Origin: Allolobophora icterica
Taxonomy: Eukaryota; Annelida; Clitellata; Crassiclitellata; Lumbricidae
Length of the DNA stretch: 64,000 nucleotides
Assembly: GCA_963556255.1 (NCBI GenBank)
Contig: OY744613.1
Span: forward strand, 44,271,791-44,335,790
Direction: 5' to 3'
Under the pieces are notes generated by a model. The model was not told the origin of the DNA, did not search any database, and worked only from the letters and a program-made list of their open reading frames with translations. The position numbers were made by a program, and so were the translations under genes. This document shows, piece by piece, positions 33,473-64,000 of the stretch (position 1 is the stretch's first letter; each line of letters starts with the position of its first letter).

Positions 33473-33587
33473 GCGTTTATGATTACCCAGAGTGCAGTAG
33501 TGGTGAACAGGATCTGAACCACGCTGTCTTGGTTGTTGGGTATGGAAAAACCTCATCTGGAGTGGAATACTGGATTGTAAAAAACAG
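33473..33587 (+). CDS. Y1 coding exon 7 (active-site histidine)
   Basis: The exon encodes [20 protein letters not shown] and on to VGYG, EYWIVKN. His159 lies in LNHAV. Acceptor gttag, donor AACAG/GTGAAT, ending in phase 2. Confidence 0.92.
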
Positions 33588-33675
33588 GTGAATGTAGACA
33601 GCAAAAGTGTTCATCGATGACTGTATGAGTTAGAATGCATTCTCCATTTAACTGGAGCACAATGTAAATCATCGC

Positions 33676-33677
33676 CG

Positions 33678-33771
<94 letters not shown>

Positions 33772-33811
33772 CATCATCAACAACAACAACAACAACAACA
33801 ACAACAACGCC
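33676..33811. repeat. ATC then AAC trinucleotide microsatellite
   Basis: About 33 ATC units pass into AAC units in Y1 intron 7. Looser TCA-rich sequence runs on to about 34030. Confidence 0.95.
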
Positions 33812-34026
33812 ACCCTCATCACAACTACTTTGATAATCATCGTTATCATCAGCATCATTATCAGGAGCGTTATCATCGGCATCACCTTCATCAATGTCGT
33901 CATTGTCGTATTCATCATCGTTGTATTCTTCATCTCAATTTTCATCGTAATCGTAAATCATTATCATTGTTGTTCTCCTCATCATCGTCGTAGTCATCAT
34001 AATCATCATATCATCAGCAGCATAAT

Positions 34027-34090
34027 TAATCAATGAATCAATCGGAATTTATATAGCGCCACTTAAAAGTCTCTACCCTGACCAAGCGGA
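34027..34090 (-). mobile_element. L2/SINE 3' tail fragment
   Basis: On the minus strand it ends GGCGCTATATAAATTCCGATTG, the tail shared by the L2 LINE and SINEs of the window. Confidence 0.45.
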
Positions 34091-34393
34091 AGAGTAACAA
34101 CATGGCATCAATCTTTACCACGTCATCATGATCCTGGGACAGGCATATCTCAGTAACCTACATTCATTTCTTTTCACTGACTTCACGAATTCACACGACC
34201 AAGTAAAGGCTTTAAGGGATCTCCAGCATTCATATCATACAGATTGCATTCCGATTATATTGATAAATTGTTCGAATGCCTAAAAGCGTGAGATGCACGC
34301 ATGTATCTCTAGTAAAAGGAAGCCAAAAGCCCATTTTTTTAGTTTTCGAACTCACTTATATTTTTTTTTGTTAAAACGTGTTACGCGTTGCAG

Positions 34394-34493
34394 CTGGGGA
34401 ATTGGATGGGGAATGGATGGCTACATCTGGATGTCAAAGAACAAAAACAACCAATGTGGAATCGCTGACGACGCTGTTTATCCTGTGGTCTAG
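34394..34493 (+). CDS. Y1 last coding exon
   Basis: After acceptor gttgcag it completes NSWG and encodes GIGWGMDGYIWMSKNKNN, CGIADDAVYPVV, then TAG 34491-34493. It is 100 nt, like X0 and X2. Confidence 0.92.
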
Positions 34494-35260
34494 TGGTCTT
34501 GCATCATGCAAATGCTCTGCTTAAGAGTTTAAGGACAAACAAGAAATATTAAGATTTCATTGGAAAGTAAAGCTTCTTGCGGAAGTGCAATTCACGCTTT
34601 CTACAGTTACACACATTTTAAGATATTGTCTTACAATTGGAATTCCAAATTGAGCTGTATTCAAATGAATGTAACCTGATTTTTATATCTCTTATGACAA
34701 AATTACAAAGAACAAGCAATTTTCTTACTCAAGAAAATATTACGCGACTATTAAAAATTAACGATGTTCATCAAGCTATGATTTGTGTGATTAATTTAAA
34801 CCCATACTGTCAATTGCAATTTTTTGTCAGTCATATTAGCTACATAATTATTACTCATTATACATCATTTAACGGGATAAATTTGTCATCTAATTGAGGA
34901 GAGCTGATGCCGAACTAAATTATTAAATACGTGTTAACTGAATTCTTTATTAATAATACATAGTGGAATAAATTAGACAGGAATATGAGAATATTAAATA
35001 TAATTTTGTTTGTAGAGGAAAATCTAGTCACCCTGCTTGTTTGTTTCATACTCTAACGTCTAGGTCACCTGACTAAGCTGAATTACCAGGACTTAGCATA
35101 ATTCGTTAAAATTCTAGACCATTTTAGCTGTCGAAGTCCATTGTTTCGCTATCGGAGTTGCATACTCAGTTTAATATATTTTAAAACCGAATAGCCTACA
35201 TTAAATTTGACACTGGTATCAATGCTAATGGCAGAAAACCTCAATTTTCGAAGAGAATTC

Positions 35261-35365
<105 letters not shown>

Positions 35366-36739
35366 AAGCGGAATATTAATCCGTAACATTCGATCTCTTC
35401 CTGTCATTAATATTGATGTGAAAACTGAATATTTTACTCCAGTTTCTAATAGTAATGGCATAAGATACGGCAGAGATACGAGACTCCTAAACTTTGTCTT
35501 AGCAACAATTCATCCTATTGTTTGAATGTGTTTTCTTAAGTTCTGAACAAACATCGTCGTGGGCTTCTTTTGTATTTGCACGGTGGCCCATTGCTAATGT
35601 GAAAAGTATCACTGCCACGGACAATTTTACGTTGCATTGTGAGAATGAGTGAGTAACTTAACTATTCCTAAACAAAGAAATAATATTCTTTTTACACATT
35701 TTGTTTGATTTTTCTATAATAGAAATATCGCGCATGATATGCAATTAATTTCCCACAGCCTTGCATGAATGATCACTTGTAAATTATTGATGAAAACAAG
35801 ACAGCAAGTGAATTGGGTTTTTCAATTTGGAGCATAGCGCTAATCAATAAACGAGCATATTTAACCTAATTAGTATGCGGTTGCAAAATTGCAATGTACA
35901 AATCAGGTGCATAGTAGGCACATAATACAACAGTAAAATGTTAGCAATACTTGAGTAAAATCAACAAAACCATTATTGATCAGGGTAGAACTCACAAATG
36001 TGCTTGTCATGTGGTTTGAAACCAAAGAACCATGAGCATCCTATAAATTCAGTAAGGAGTCCAAATTCAGATTGACCCCTACAGCAATTCAAAGTTGACA
36101 AGGGTGAAAAGTCAGATGTTGACCAGTATAACAGACTAGATGTTGACCACCAGAAATACCAATTCGATTGTAGCTGCTACTAATAGGTTAGACCTAACCA
36201 GCAATAAATTGACTATTAGACCCTATGCTGGATAATAATAATTGTCAATTGAGGCGTAGAAATATGTGATTATATAACCATACTTAACGAATACTTATTA
36301 ATGCTGTAGCCAAACTTGAACACTTGATTCTGATCATGTAACTATCAAGGCAAACTAAGATAATCGTTCATTTACTATTCACCACAACATCTGACGAGAA
36401 GCGTCATCCAACAGCAAAGGCACTTTTAGTTGTTGTGAAAAAATACACTTCGCAACTAGATTTTTACAAATCGCCTGAAAAGTCGACGAGTGCATGTTTG
36501 AAGCCGGCTAACAGGAAGTTTGCCAGGAACACAGAAAATGAGAAAAACAAGCTTCCAGTGTACTGATGCTGGTAGGGGACTACACGCAGCAAGGAAATCG
36601 TGAACAAAAACATGCATAATGATGTGTCGAACCGGATTGTGGGACCGGTGACACTTAATGAACCCTGACAAAACAAAACATAATATTATGTCAGGACCAG
36701 CATACTTTCCGAAATAATTATACTGATCGAAGATCAGAT

Positions 36740-37300
36740 TGCCTTTAGATATATTATGGTCTCTGCTCTGCTCTAAGCCATCCTCGGTTCGAGGTTCGGC
36801 CGCATCATGCACAATGTTCCTCCAACGCCTCCTGTCCTCCGTCAGTCTTAACAATTCTCCCATTGCCAATCCCGTCCATTCTTTTATGTTGCCCAGCCAG
36901 TTTGTTCTCGGTCTTCCTCTTTTCCGAGCTTCCGGTAGTGTGCCCTGTATGATGTCTTTCTCCATGCATGCTCCTTCTCTTCTCATGACGTGTCCAAAAT
37001 ATATCATTTTTCTTTCCTTCACCGTCCTCAGTAAATTCCTCTCTACTTCTGCTGCTTCCAATACCCATTCATTTGATCGCATTTCCGTCCAAGATATATT
37101 CATAATCAATCTCAGACACTTCATCTCGAATGCCTATATTCTTCTTGCCTCCTCCTTCCTCAATGTCCAGCTCTCGCATCCATATATGGCCACAGGCCAA
37201 ACCAGTGTCTTCCACAACTTTAGTTTCGTTTTATTTGTTAGATCATGACTCCTCCATATCCTTTTGAGGTCCGTAGCTACTGCATAACCCTTTGCTAAAC
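36740..37300 (-). pseudogene. LINE ORF2 C-terminal fragment (RTE/L1-like)
   Basis: Minus-strand frame: AIYGCESWTLRKEE (37200s), RLIMNISWTEMRSNEWVL, YFGHVMRREG, KRGRPRTNWLGNIKEW, then RRRWRNIVHDAAE. This is the conserved tail region after RT in RTE/L1-like LINEs. The stretch is open in one frame from about 37124 down. The rest of the LINE is missing. Confidence 0.75.
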
Positions 37301-38339
37301 GTGTTCTTTAGATATGCAGGGAACCAGTATTCAAAAACCAAACTTTGATTCTCTGCACCGAACTTGACTTTCATGCGACCTTCACCTCATATATGTGTGA
37401 AAATCTGGGCTCAGTCATCTATCACAATTTCATTAAAATTAATCATACAAATCCAGTGGCAGGTTGTTTTGTCAAAGTTGCAGGAAGACCAAGAGATTTT
37501 CAGAGAATGATTCAGAGTTTTACCTTAGAATATACGTTTTCAAGCATTTCCTCATCCCCAGAAGCCAATTAAATTTTGAGGTCGGTTTCTAAAATTTTCG
37601 TTAAATGAGACGTATAATATCTATGCACGTATAGATCTATGTGTGTATGCATTATGTATTCGCGGATGCAGGTATGCGTATATTAACGTGTGCTTACATG
37701 TAAGTTTGCATGTATTTTGTTCTTTTAGCTCTGTGTGTATCTATGTACGAGCGCTGATATGTAAAAATTACGTGTGTATGCATGCATGTGTGTATGTTTG
37801 CATGTAGTTTGTGTATGCATATGTTATGTATGTATGTCTATATGCATGCGTGCATGTATATCTGTATGCATGCATACATGTATGCATGTATGTGTGTATG
37901 TGTGTTTGTTTGTTTGTTTGTGTGTGTGTGTGTGTATTGGTATGTGGGTGCATGTAAGTTAGTGAGTAAATAGATATCTAATTGCACATAATTATGTGCC
38001 TTGAGAACGAACTGGAAGTAGGATCGTCATAATATCGAGATGATGGTATCGTAATGGGTCAGCTGATTTGAAGAATCTGCACAAACAACAACTGTCAACC
38101 CGCAGGAAGGAAATTGTTATGACAATGAGATGAGATATATTCTGAAAATATGCTGGCTATTACTAAGATACTGTTATTCAATAAGCCTGCATCTCCGCTT
38201 ATCAGTTTGCTGTTATTTGAGTACAATGCTATTAGAGCGCTCTTGTGAGTTAAATAAACGGCGCTATACTACATATGTTCTGATACATAGCCTACATGTG
38301 TAGAGTAGTAGTCTGTCGATCCGGATCTATTCAAACTGC

Positions 38340-38429
38340 TATAAAAACCGACGTCTTTTGCATTGTTCCCGGAGAAGCAGACTGCAAGAGGAGACAGATG
38401 TTGCAACTATCGCAGTGAATTTCTAACTT
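38340..38429 (+). promoter_or_regulatory. X2 TATA box and non-coding first exon (inferred)
   Basis: TATAAAAA at 38340-38347 is followed, about 80 nt on, by donor AACTT/GTAAGC (cut after 38429). The coding exon begins after acceptor gctttcag (to 38802). A transcription start near 38370 is inference. Confidence 0.6.
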
Positions 38430-38814
38430 GTAAGCGATTTTTCCCACCACACTTTGTGTCTTTGATGCAAGTCGTATTAAGTTATGGCTGTGTATTTAAA
38501 AATTGTAAATTGTTCTTGTATGGCTGCTAATATTCGGCAAGTCTTGATATTCTGTGGTCCTGAACATCTAGTCCAATGTGACGAATATAGTCTCATTCAC
38601 TCTCTTCAGCCAGTGTACTTGAGTTCTCTCCGTCTCTGTCGCTGTCTCTGTCTGTCTGTCAGTCTGTCTGACTCTCTCTTTCTGACTTGATTTTCTAACG
38701 CCATTAATTGATTCCAAACTGGACTGGAAGTTGTTAATTAATAGTTTGCAGTCATCGTCTATAACTTACAAATTATAATAATATAATAGAATTTGCTTTC
38801 AGAAGTGAAGCAAC

Positions 38815-51261
<12,447 letters not shown>

Positions 51262-51526
51262 AGATGCGGACAAGTTCTTTGGAATTCGATAATTCTCTAC
51301 AGAAATCATATGAACCTTGCTTATTAAACAGATACTGGTGTCAGAAGTGCGTTGCGTGTTCTCGAGAGAAAATAACGTAATCATTCGAAAAATCTATCAT
51401 ATTAGTTATGTATGCGTTACATGAAAGAGACAAGTAGTTTACTCAAGGAATTTGCTTCAGCAAAAAGTGAGGAATGGTTTAGGCTTAGTTAAGAAAACCT
51501 TTGCATAGAAATCAATTTATGGTCAC

Positions 51527-51532
51527 AATAAA
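51527..51532 (+). promoter_or_regulatory. X2 polyadenylation signal
   Basis: AATAAA about 265 nt after the stop, conserved in position with X0. Confidence 0.55.
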
Positions 51533-51670
51533 TTACGTTGCTTTACTCGTTTTGTTTCAGAAATTATCCATAAAGTTTTTAGACCCATATTTGATATAGA
51601 TGACATGTGTTAACAAAATAATGGGTGTTTCGAATGAGCTAATAAATAGTCAAACGAAAATCTACTAACG

Positions 51671-51992
51671 CAATAGGGTCACTAAGGTGGTGCGGGGGTG
51701 CGGGCCGCACAGGGTGACACCTTTAGAGAGAGGGGGTGGGGGTGACAGCAAAATGAGAAAATGACTGTCTAAAAATTGTTTTTACAGAGTTTCAGAAGAA
51801 TTTTATTATTTCAAAATTAACAATAACAGATAACAACAAAAACATTTTTCATAAGCCCAGCATACACGTACTGTATCAGCATCAATTTACCTAAAGCTGA
51901 AACTCTATGCTAATTTATTTTATTGAACCTACTAAAGGGGGTTACACCGGGACTTACCACACCGGGTAACACCTACCCTAATGACGCCACTG
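51671..51992. mobile_element. old hAT-type MITE
   Basis: The ends CAATAGGGTCACTAAGG and CCCTAATGACGCCACTG are imperfectly inverted. The flanks tactaacg and aaccaacg match at six of eight. The X0 flank lacks it. Confidence 0.55.
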
Positions 51993-52000
51993 AACCAACG

Positions 52001-52414
52001 TTTTGGGACAGTGCGAACAATTTCCCATTGGCTTCATTATTTAATGCTTTGTTTTCTGGGCATCCTAATTACCGCGATTCAAATATAGACTGAGGTGCGG
52101 AGACCATTGTGCGCAAATTGCAAACGCTTTAGGTTGGTATGACTTGTTATTGTTTAACGGAGATGATTAGTGTGGCCCTCCTCCTTTAGCTTGGCTTAGA
52201 ATTGGCGGTGTTGAAATGCTTCAGAACTCCATAGTCAGGGCTTTTAGTGAAATACCCATAGTATAAACCATCAACATATCACAGTACAACATTAAAACCA
52301 TAACACTGCTTTCCTAGCGAAAAGTATCCTTTTACTTGCGGGCAACCCAATCAGTTCTGAGTACCCGATCTTTATATTTACAGTAACCGAAGCAAGGTTC
52401 TGAATTCTATCTCT
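52001..52414. other. X2-Y3 intergenic DNA, no gene
   Basis: It partly aligns with 2030-2300 after X0. Nothing else seen. Confidence 0.45.
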
Positions 52415-52763
52415 GGCTCGGTCTGTATGTCTGTCCCTGTCTTCGTCTGTGTCTCTGTCTCTGTCTATATCTCTGTCTGCCTGTCTTTCTGCCTGTATGT
52501 CTGTTTTTCTCAGTCTCTCTATCTATCTCTCTGTCTCTTCCTCTCTATGTCTGTTTCTGTATGTCTGTCTGACTATGCATGTCTCTGTGTCTGCGTCTGT
52601 GTCTTTCTTTCTGTCTGTCTGTCTGTCTGTCTCTGTCTGTCTCTCTCTGTGTCTGTCTGCCTGTCTGTCTGTCTCTGTCTCTGTCTCTGTCTCTGTCTCT
52701 GTCTCTCTCTGCCTCTCTCTGCCTCTCTCTGTCTCTCTGTCTCTCTGTCTCTCTGTCTCTGTC

Positions 52764-52803
<40 letters not shown>

Positions 52804-52813
52804 CCTCTCTCTC
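52415..52813. repeat. TCTG/TC-rich microsatellite
   Basis: About 400 nt of degenerate TCTG and TCTC units. Confidence 0.95.
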
Positions 52814-53285
52814 TGCCGCAGATTCTACGACACTGCTTAGATCAGAGTTGATTGAAGCATAGTTATTTCTGAATTGCTTGTCCTAACTTTTAGTTTTCCT
52901 GTCCCAAGGATCTCGACTGTGTGGATCTGTCCAACGAATAGTCTCATTTCAAATTCAGTAATGCCTAGATGAACCATCAACTGATGCCTTATGCAGAAGA
53001 GTAATGGAATTGTAAAAATATCCTGAGACGATGTTATGTTTAATTAGAAACACGCCTTTTAAGTTCTGTTTACGACAACTATGTGTTTTGGGAAACAATT
53101 TGTTCAAACTGTTTGAATCTGATGCTTGTATTAGGCAAAATACAACCAACATCACACCGAGACAGTCTTTCGCCCAAAACTGAAAACTTATATCTTCCAT
53201 TCTACTCATAGCTCTTAATTTTTGTTCGGTGCACGTGTATGCATGTATTTATGCATGTATGTATGCATAGATATATGTATGCATA
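52814..53285. other. X2-Y3 intergenic DNA, no gene
   Basis: Plain AT-rich sequence between two microsatellites. Nothing supported. Confidence 0.4.
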
Positions 53286-53289
53286 TAAT

Positions 53290-53520
53290 TATGTATGTAT
53301 GTATGTATGTATGTATGTATGTATGTATGTATGTATGTATGTATGTATGTATGTATGTATGTATGTATGTATGTATGTATGTATGTATGTATGTATGTAT
53401 GTATGTATGTATGTATGTATGTATGTATGTATGTATGTATGTATGTATGTATGTATGTATGTATGTATGTATGTATGTATGTATGTATGTATGTATGTAT
53501 GTATGTATGTATGTATGTAC
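53290..53520. repeat. GTAT tetranucleotide microsatellite
   Basis: About 57 pure units. Confidence 0.97.
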
Positions 53521-54191
53521 GGTGTCAGGGGCTTTCACCTCCGGACGATTCACCTCTAGGGGTATTCACCTCCGGACGTTTCACCTCCGGACGTTTCACC
53601 TCTAGTGGCTTTCACCTCGAAATGTAAAATGAGACCTTTCGAAGAGATTTATTTACGCCGAAAACGAAACCGACAACATACAAACTACGAAACTAATTAT
53701 CACTAAGTAATGAAGCAGATTTCTTAGTGTCAACTTATCAAAAGACTTTAAGTATGAGAAAGGTGGGCGATTGCTTTCAAATATGTCAAACGCCAGTGCT
53801 AGGTTCTAGAGGCTGTCCATATCTTCTTACCTCAATCCATTACTTGTGCGCTTATGGTTAATTATAGTTAATTAGGGCATACAGTCACTGGCACGAGAAT
53901 TGGTCTGTCCTTATCATCTGCCGTTATCAGGTTATCAGGTGCCTACTTAGCTAGGTTCTAGAGGCTTTCATTATCTTCTGATCTCAATTCATTTATTGTG
54001 CGCTTATGGTTAATTATGGTTACTTACAGTCACTCACATCTTACCTTAATATGAGAGAGTGGGTGAAAGCCCATAGAGGTGAAAGCCCCTAGAGGTGAAA
54101 GCCCCTAGAGGTGAAAGCCCCAGGAGGTGAAACCCCCTAGAGGTGAATGGTCCGGAGGTGAAACGTCCGGAGGTGAAAGCCTCTGGAACCG
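53521..54191. mobile_element. foldback element with GGTGAAAGCCCC-type arm units
   Basis: The left arm starts GGTGTCAGGGGCTTTCACCT and the right arm, inverted, starts GGTTCCAGAGGCTTTCACCT. Each arm is built of units like CACCTCCGGACGTTT and CACCTCTAGGGGCTTT. It lies against the GTAT repeat, and gtatgta recurs after its right end. An exact 9-bp duplication is not resolvable. The terminal GGTGTCA and GGTTCCA equal those of 63400-63917. Confidence 0.75.
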
Positions 54192-54806
54192 TATGTAGGC
54201 TACATATGCATGTATGCACGCATGAATTTATCTATACAAGAATGTATGCGTATGCTGAATAAACTGTAATAAGTTCAGTGTATTTATATATGTATGTGTA
54301 TCTATAATATCTTCTACCTACCTATCCACATATTAATACCCATAGCATGGTGCTTCCTTCGGTTGCTCCTAAAAGCACCGACAAGGCGTTGATGAGTCGA
54401 TCTAGAGTAAAATTTGCTCAGTAAGAACATACATTTCACATAACAAAATCGGTATTGGGGGAATTCCACATTCTGGCAAAGCCCAACCATCAGTGACTCA
54501 ATCAAAGCCTCACACGAAGATCGTTCAAAGCATCGTGACTCTGACTTGAAATGAGCCACAGTTCCAAGCTTGTCTAAAATGGCGACACTAATAATATTGT
54601 CTTTGTTATAATGCAGCAGGATGAAACAGAAATTACCTTGTGACTCTGATGTGTATGTACGTAGGGGTGTGGTTACATGTGTCATGTCTTGTTCTTTGCT
54701 AAGAGTTACTTCGTATTAGAAATTCCCCACACTAATTACCGATAATTACATAATTTGTTAATTGCAGAGCACCGATGAAGTACCACGTGAAACTATTATT
54801 GCAGCT

Positions 54807-54900
54807 TATTTAATATAAATGTCCATTGCTTCCATTCTACTTGGACGCAGATTTGGCTATTGTTGTTACGAGCTGTGCCATACTAACGTTTGGTGTTTAG
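54807..54900 (+). promoter_or_regulatory. Y3 core promoter and non-coding first exon (inferred)
   Basis: TATTTAATATAAAT near 54807-54820 and donor TTTAG/GTATGT (after 54900) match the Y1 layout. Confidence 0.5.
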
Positions 54901-55361
54901 GTATGTATTGTTTCTAGGGATGAGTTCTTCATTTATCTTTTTTTTACTAAAGTGATGCCTTTGATAAAAGAAATGTATGTGCATCAGTGCGTGTGCCTTT
55001 AGAGCCATTAATTATTGCAAGTTAACTTGTGGAAATCTTAACGTTTTGCATTCTTTGACAATTGCTGGAGAAACGTGGACTGGCCTTGGTATTGACCTGA
55101 ATTCAGTTTAATCCTTGATTTAATGCCTCATCTTTTGATGCTGTGTGCATTAGATACTGACGCTATTCAAGCTGCTAGTTACACTCCCGGGTATTTTCTG
55201 AGGTGGTATACCAGAGTAGGGATATCATTATTGTGGAACCGTACTTCAAAGTCTAGCTTCGAAACGTAACAGAATCTGGCTTCTTTCGTATTGTCACAGT
55301 CACTGCAGCTTCTGTAACATCAAACCATGAAAGTTTGCTTTTAATTCAGAGACGAAGCAAA

Positions 55362-62892
<7,531 letters not shown>

Positions 62893-63390
62893 GTTAGTAG
62901 AACAGAAGTTATAATTGCTTTATAAAGTCTAATTAGGTATTTAATTAGGAAGTTATATGGTTAGTTGTAGTTTGTTAGCTAATTTGTTAGACACTAAGTA
63001 GAGCGCCTTCGTGTTTCTCAAGCCTAACTGCAACCGTAATTTTCAACTGTATACGCCCCTTATTCATAAATTTGTATCGCGCCCTAAACATGAAAAATTA
63101 TAAGCGGCTGACAGTCGAAACTGTCCAGGTGGAGAGTTTTAATCCATTCACTGCAATAGCTTCCACAAAGTGATTATTACAACGCAGACGGCATCAAGCG
63201 AGACCGCCAATATGAACGATTCTACCGTAGCACCAAGCAGTCTCCTGTGCTTGACCCGTCAGATCCTTAGGCCAATTTCACGCCGATATTGACGAACCAA
63301 CACTGCTCTTTTGGCCTTCGCGCCGGTGTGGGATCGTAAAAATTAACACTAAAAAACAACTGCCAACTGATCCAAGTAACTGACAACGAT
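62893..63390. other. Y3 intron 6 start, no gene
   Basis: Aligns with Y1 27399-28200 minus the Y1 MITE. Confidence 0.5.
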
Positions 63391-63399
63391 CAATATCTC

Positions 63400-63917
63400 G
63401 GTGTCACGACAAATGGTTCACGGACAAATGGTTCACCGACAAAAGGTTCACGACAAATGGTTCACGGACAAATGGTTCACCGACAAAAGGTTCACGACAA
63501 AAGGTTCACGGACAAATGGTTCACGATCTTCCAGCTTCTAGTTTGATCTATATTTTCATTGATATTCCATCTTCTAGTTTGAGCTATATTTTCATCGATC
63601 TTCCAGCTTCTAGTTTCAGCTACATTTTCATCATCGCTGATCCAGCTTCTAATTTAAGCTATAATTTCATCGCTCGTCCAGCTTCTAGTTTCATGAAAAT
63701 AGAGCCAAACATGCTTTTTCGCAGTCCAATGTAACAAATCACGAACTAGAAGCTGGATGACCGATGAAAATGTAGCTCAAACTAGAAACTGGATGAGCGA
63801 TGATGAAAATATAGCTCAAAATGGAAGCTGGAAGATCGTGAACCATTTGTCCGTGAACCATATGTCCGTGAACCTTTTGTCGGTGAACCTTTTGTCGTGA
63901 ACCTTTTGTCGTGGAAC
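63400..63917. mobile_element. Mutator-type foldback element with GACAAATGGTTCAC arm units
   Basis: A perfect 9-bp duplication, caatatctc, lies at 63391-63399 and 63918-63926. The arms are tandem GACAAATGGTTCACG units. Inner units CCAGCTTCTAGTTTGAGCTA, with ATTTTCATCGAT, are inverted on the right side. These inner units resemble those of 61654-62490. No coding capacity. Confidence 0.9.
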
Positions 63918-64000
63918 CAATATCTCCGACCTTTGCATTGAAATCTCTCATAACAATGAGCAAGTGTGGTTGGATGAGTTTTGAACTGTACTCTGCAGGG

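Noticed and set aside
53222..53627. Cys-Met-Tyr-Val repeat frames
   Set aside because: GTAT tetranucleotide repeat.

Overview
This is repeat-rich metazoan nuclear DNA: spliced genes with GT-AG introns, tRNA-derived SINEs, L2-type LINEs, hAT, piggyBac, Helitron and Mutator-type elements, and many microsatellites. The species cannot be named from the sequence. The Gmr1-like Ty3/gypsy element and the recurrent TAGGCCTA-type motifs lean weakly towards a marine invertebrate, possibly a deuterostome.

The backbone is a tandem cluster of cathepsin L-like cysteine proteases (peptidase C1A with an I29 propeptide), all on the + strand. Four genes are visible. X0 is represented only by its last exon (1515-1614). 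Y1 has all eight coding exons (6120-34493) but carries a frameshift in exon 6. X2 has eight exons (38815-51261) and an intact 340-residue frame. Y3 has coding exons 1-6 (55362-62892) and runs off the window. X0 resembles X2 and Y1 resembles Y3, in exons, introns, promoters and intergenic DNA, so the window covers about one period (about 49.4 kb) of a duplicated X-Y gene pair. Each gene start looks to have a TATA-like box and a non-coding first exon.

Most length differences between the paralogues are mobile elements, and several insertions have a matching empty site in the partner copy. Region by region: 1-5.2 kb, X0 end and intergenic DNA with nested hAT MITEs. 5.2-34.5 kb, Y1. Its introns hold a 2 kb hAT that carries an L2 LINE fragment, hATs with tandem-repeat arms, an L2 LINE, a young internally deleted Gmr1-like LTR retrotransposon (22147-26561), a piggyBac (28701-30456) and an inverted-repeat element with a two-exon reading frame (31911-33348). 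34.5-38.3 kb, intergenic. 38.3-51.3 kb, X2. It hosts an intact 1001-codon LINE with a restriction-like endonuclease (44924-47929) set in AAT microsatellites, and a Helitron (48873-50294) filled with GCGAAGC mini-hairpins. 51.3-54.8 kb, intergenic. 54.8-64 kb, Y3, with Mutator-type foldback elements whose inverted repeats are built of short tandem units.

The observations most worth following are the foldback family with interchangeable terminal units and 9-bp target duplications (one member holds a MULE-transposase-like fragment), the hairpin-array Helitron, the TAA-associated LINE family with a covarying 3' hairpin, and the X-Y protease block duplication.
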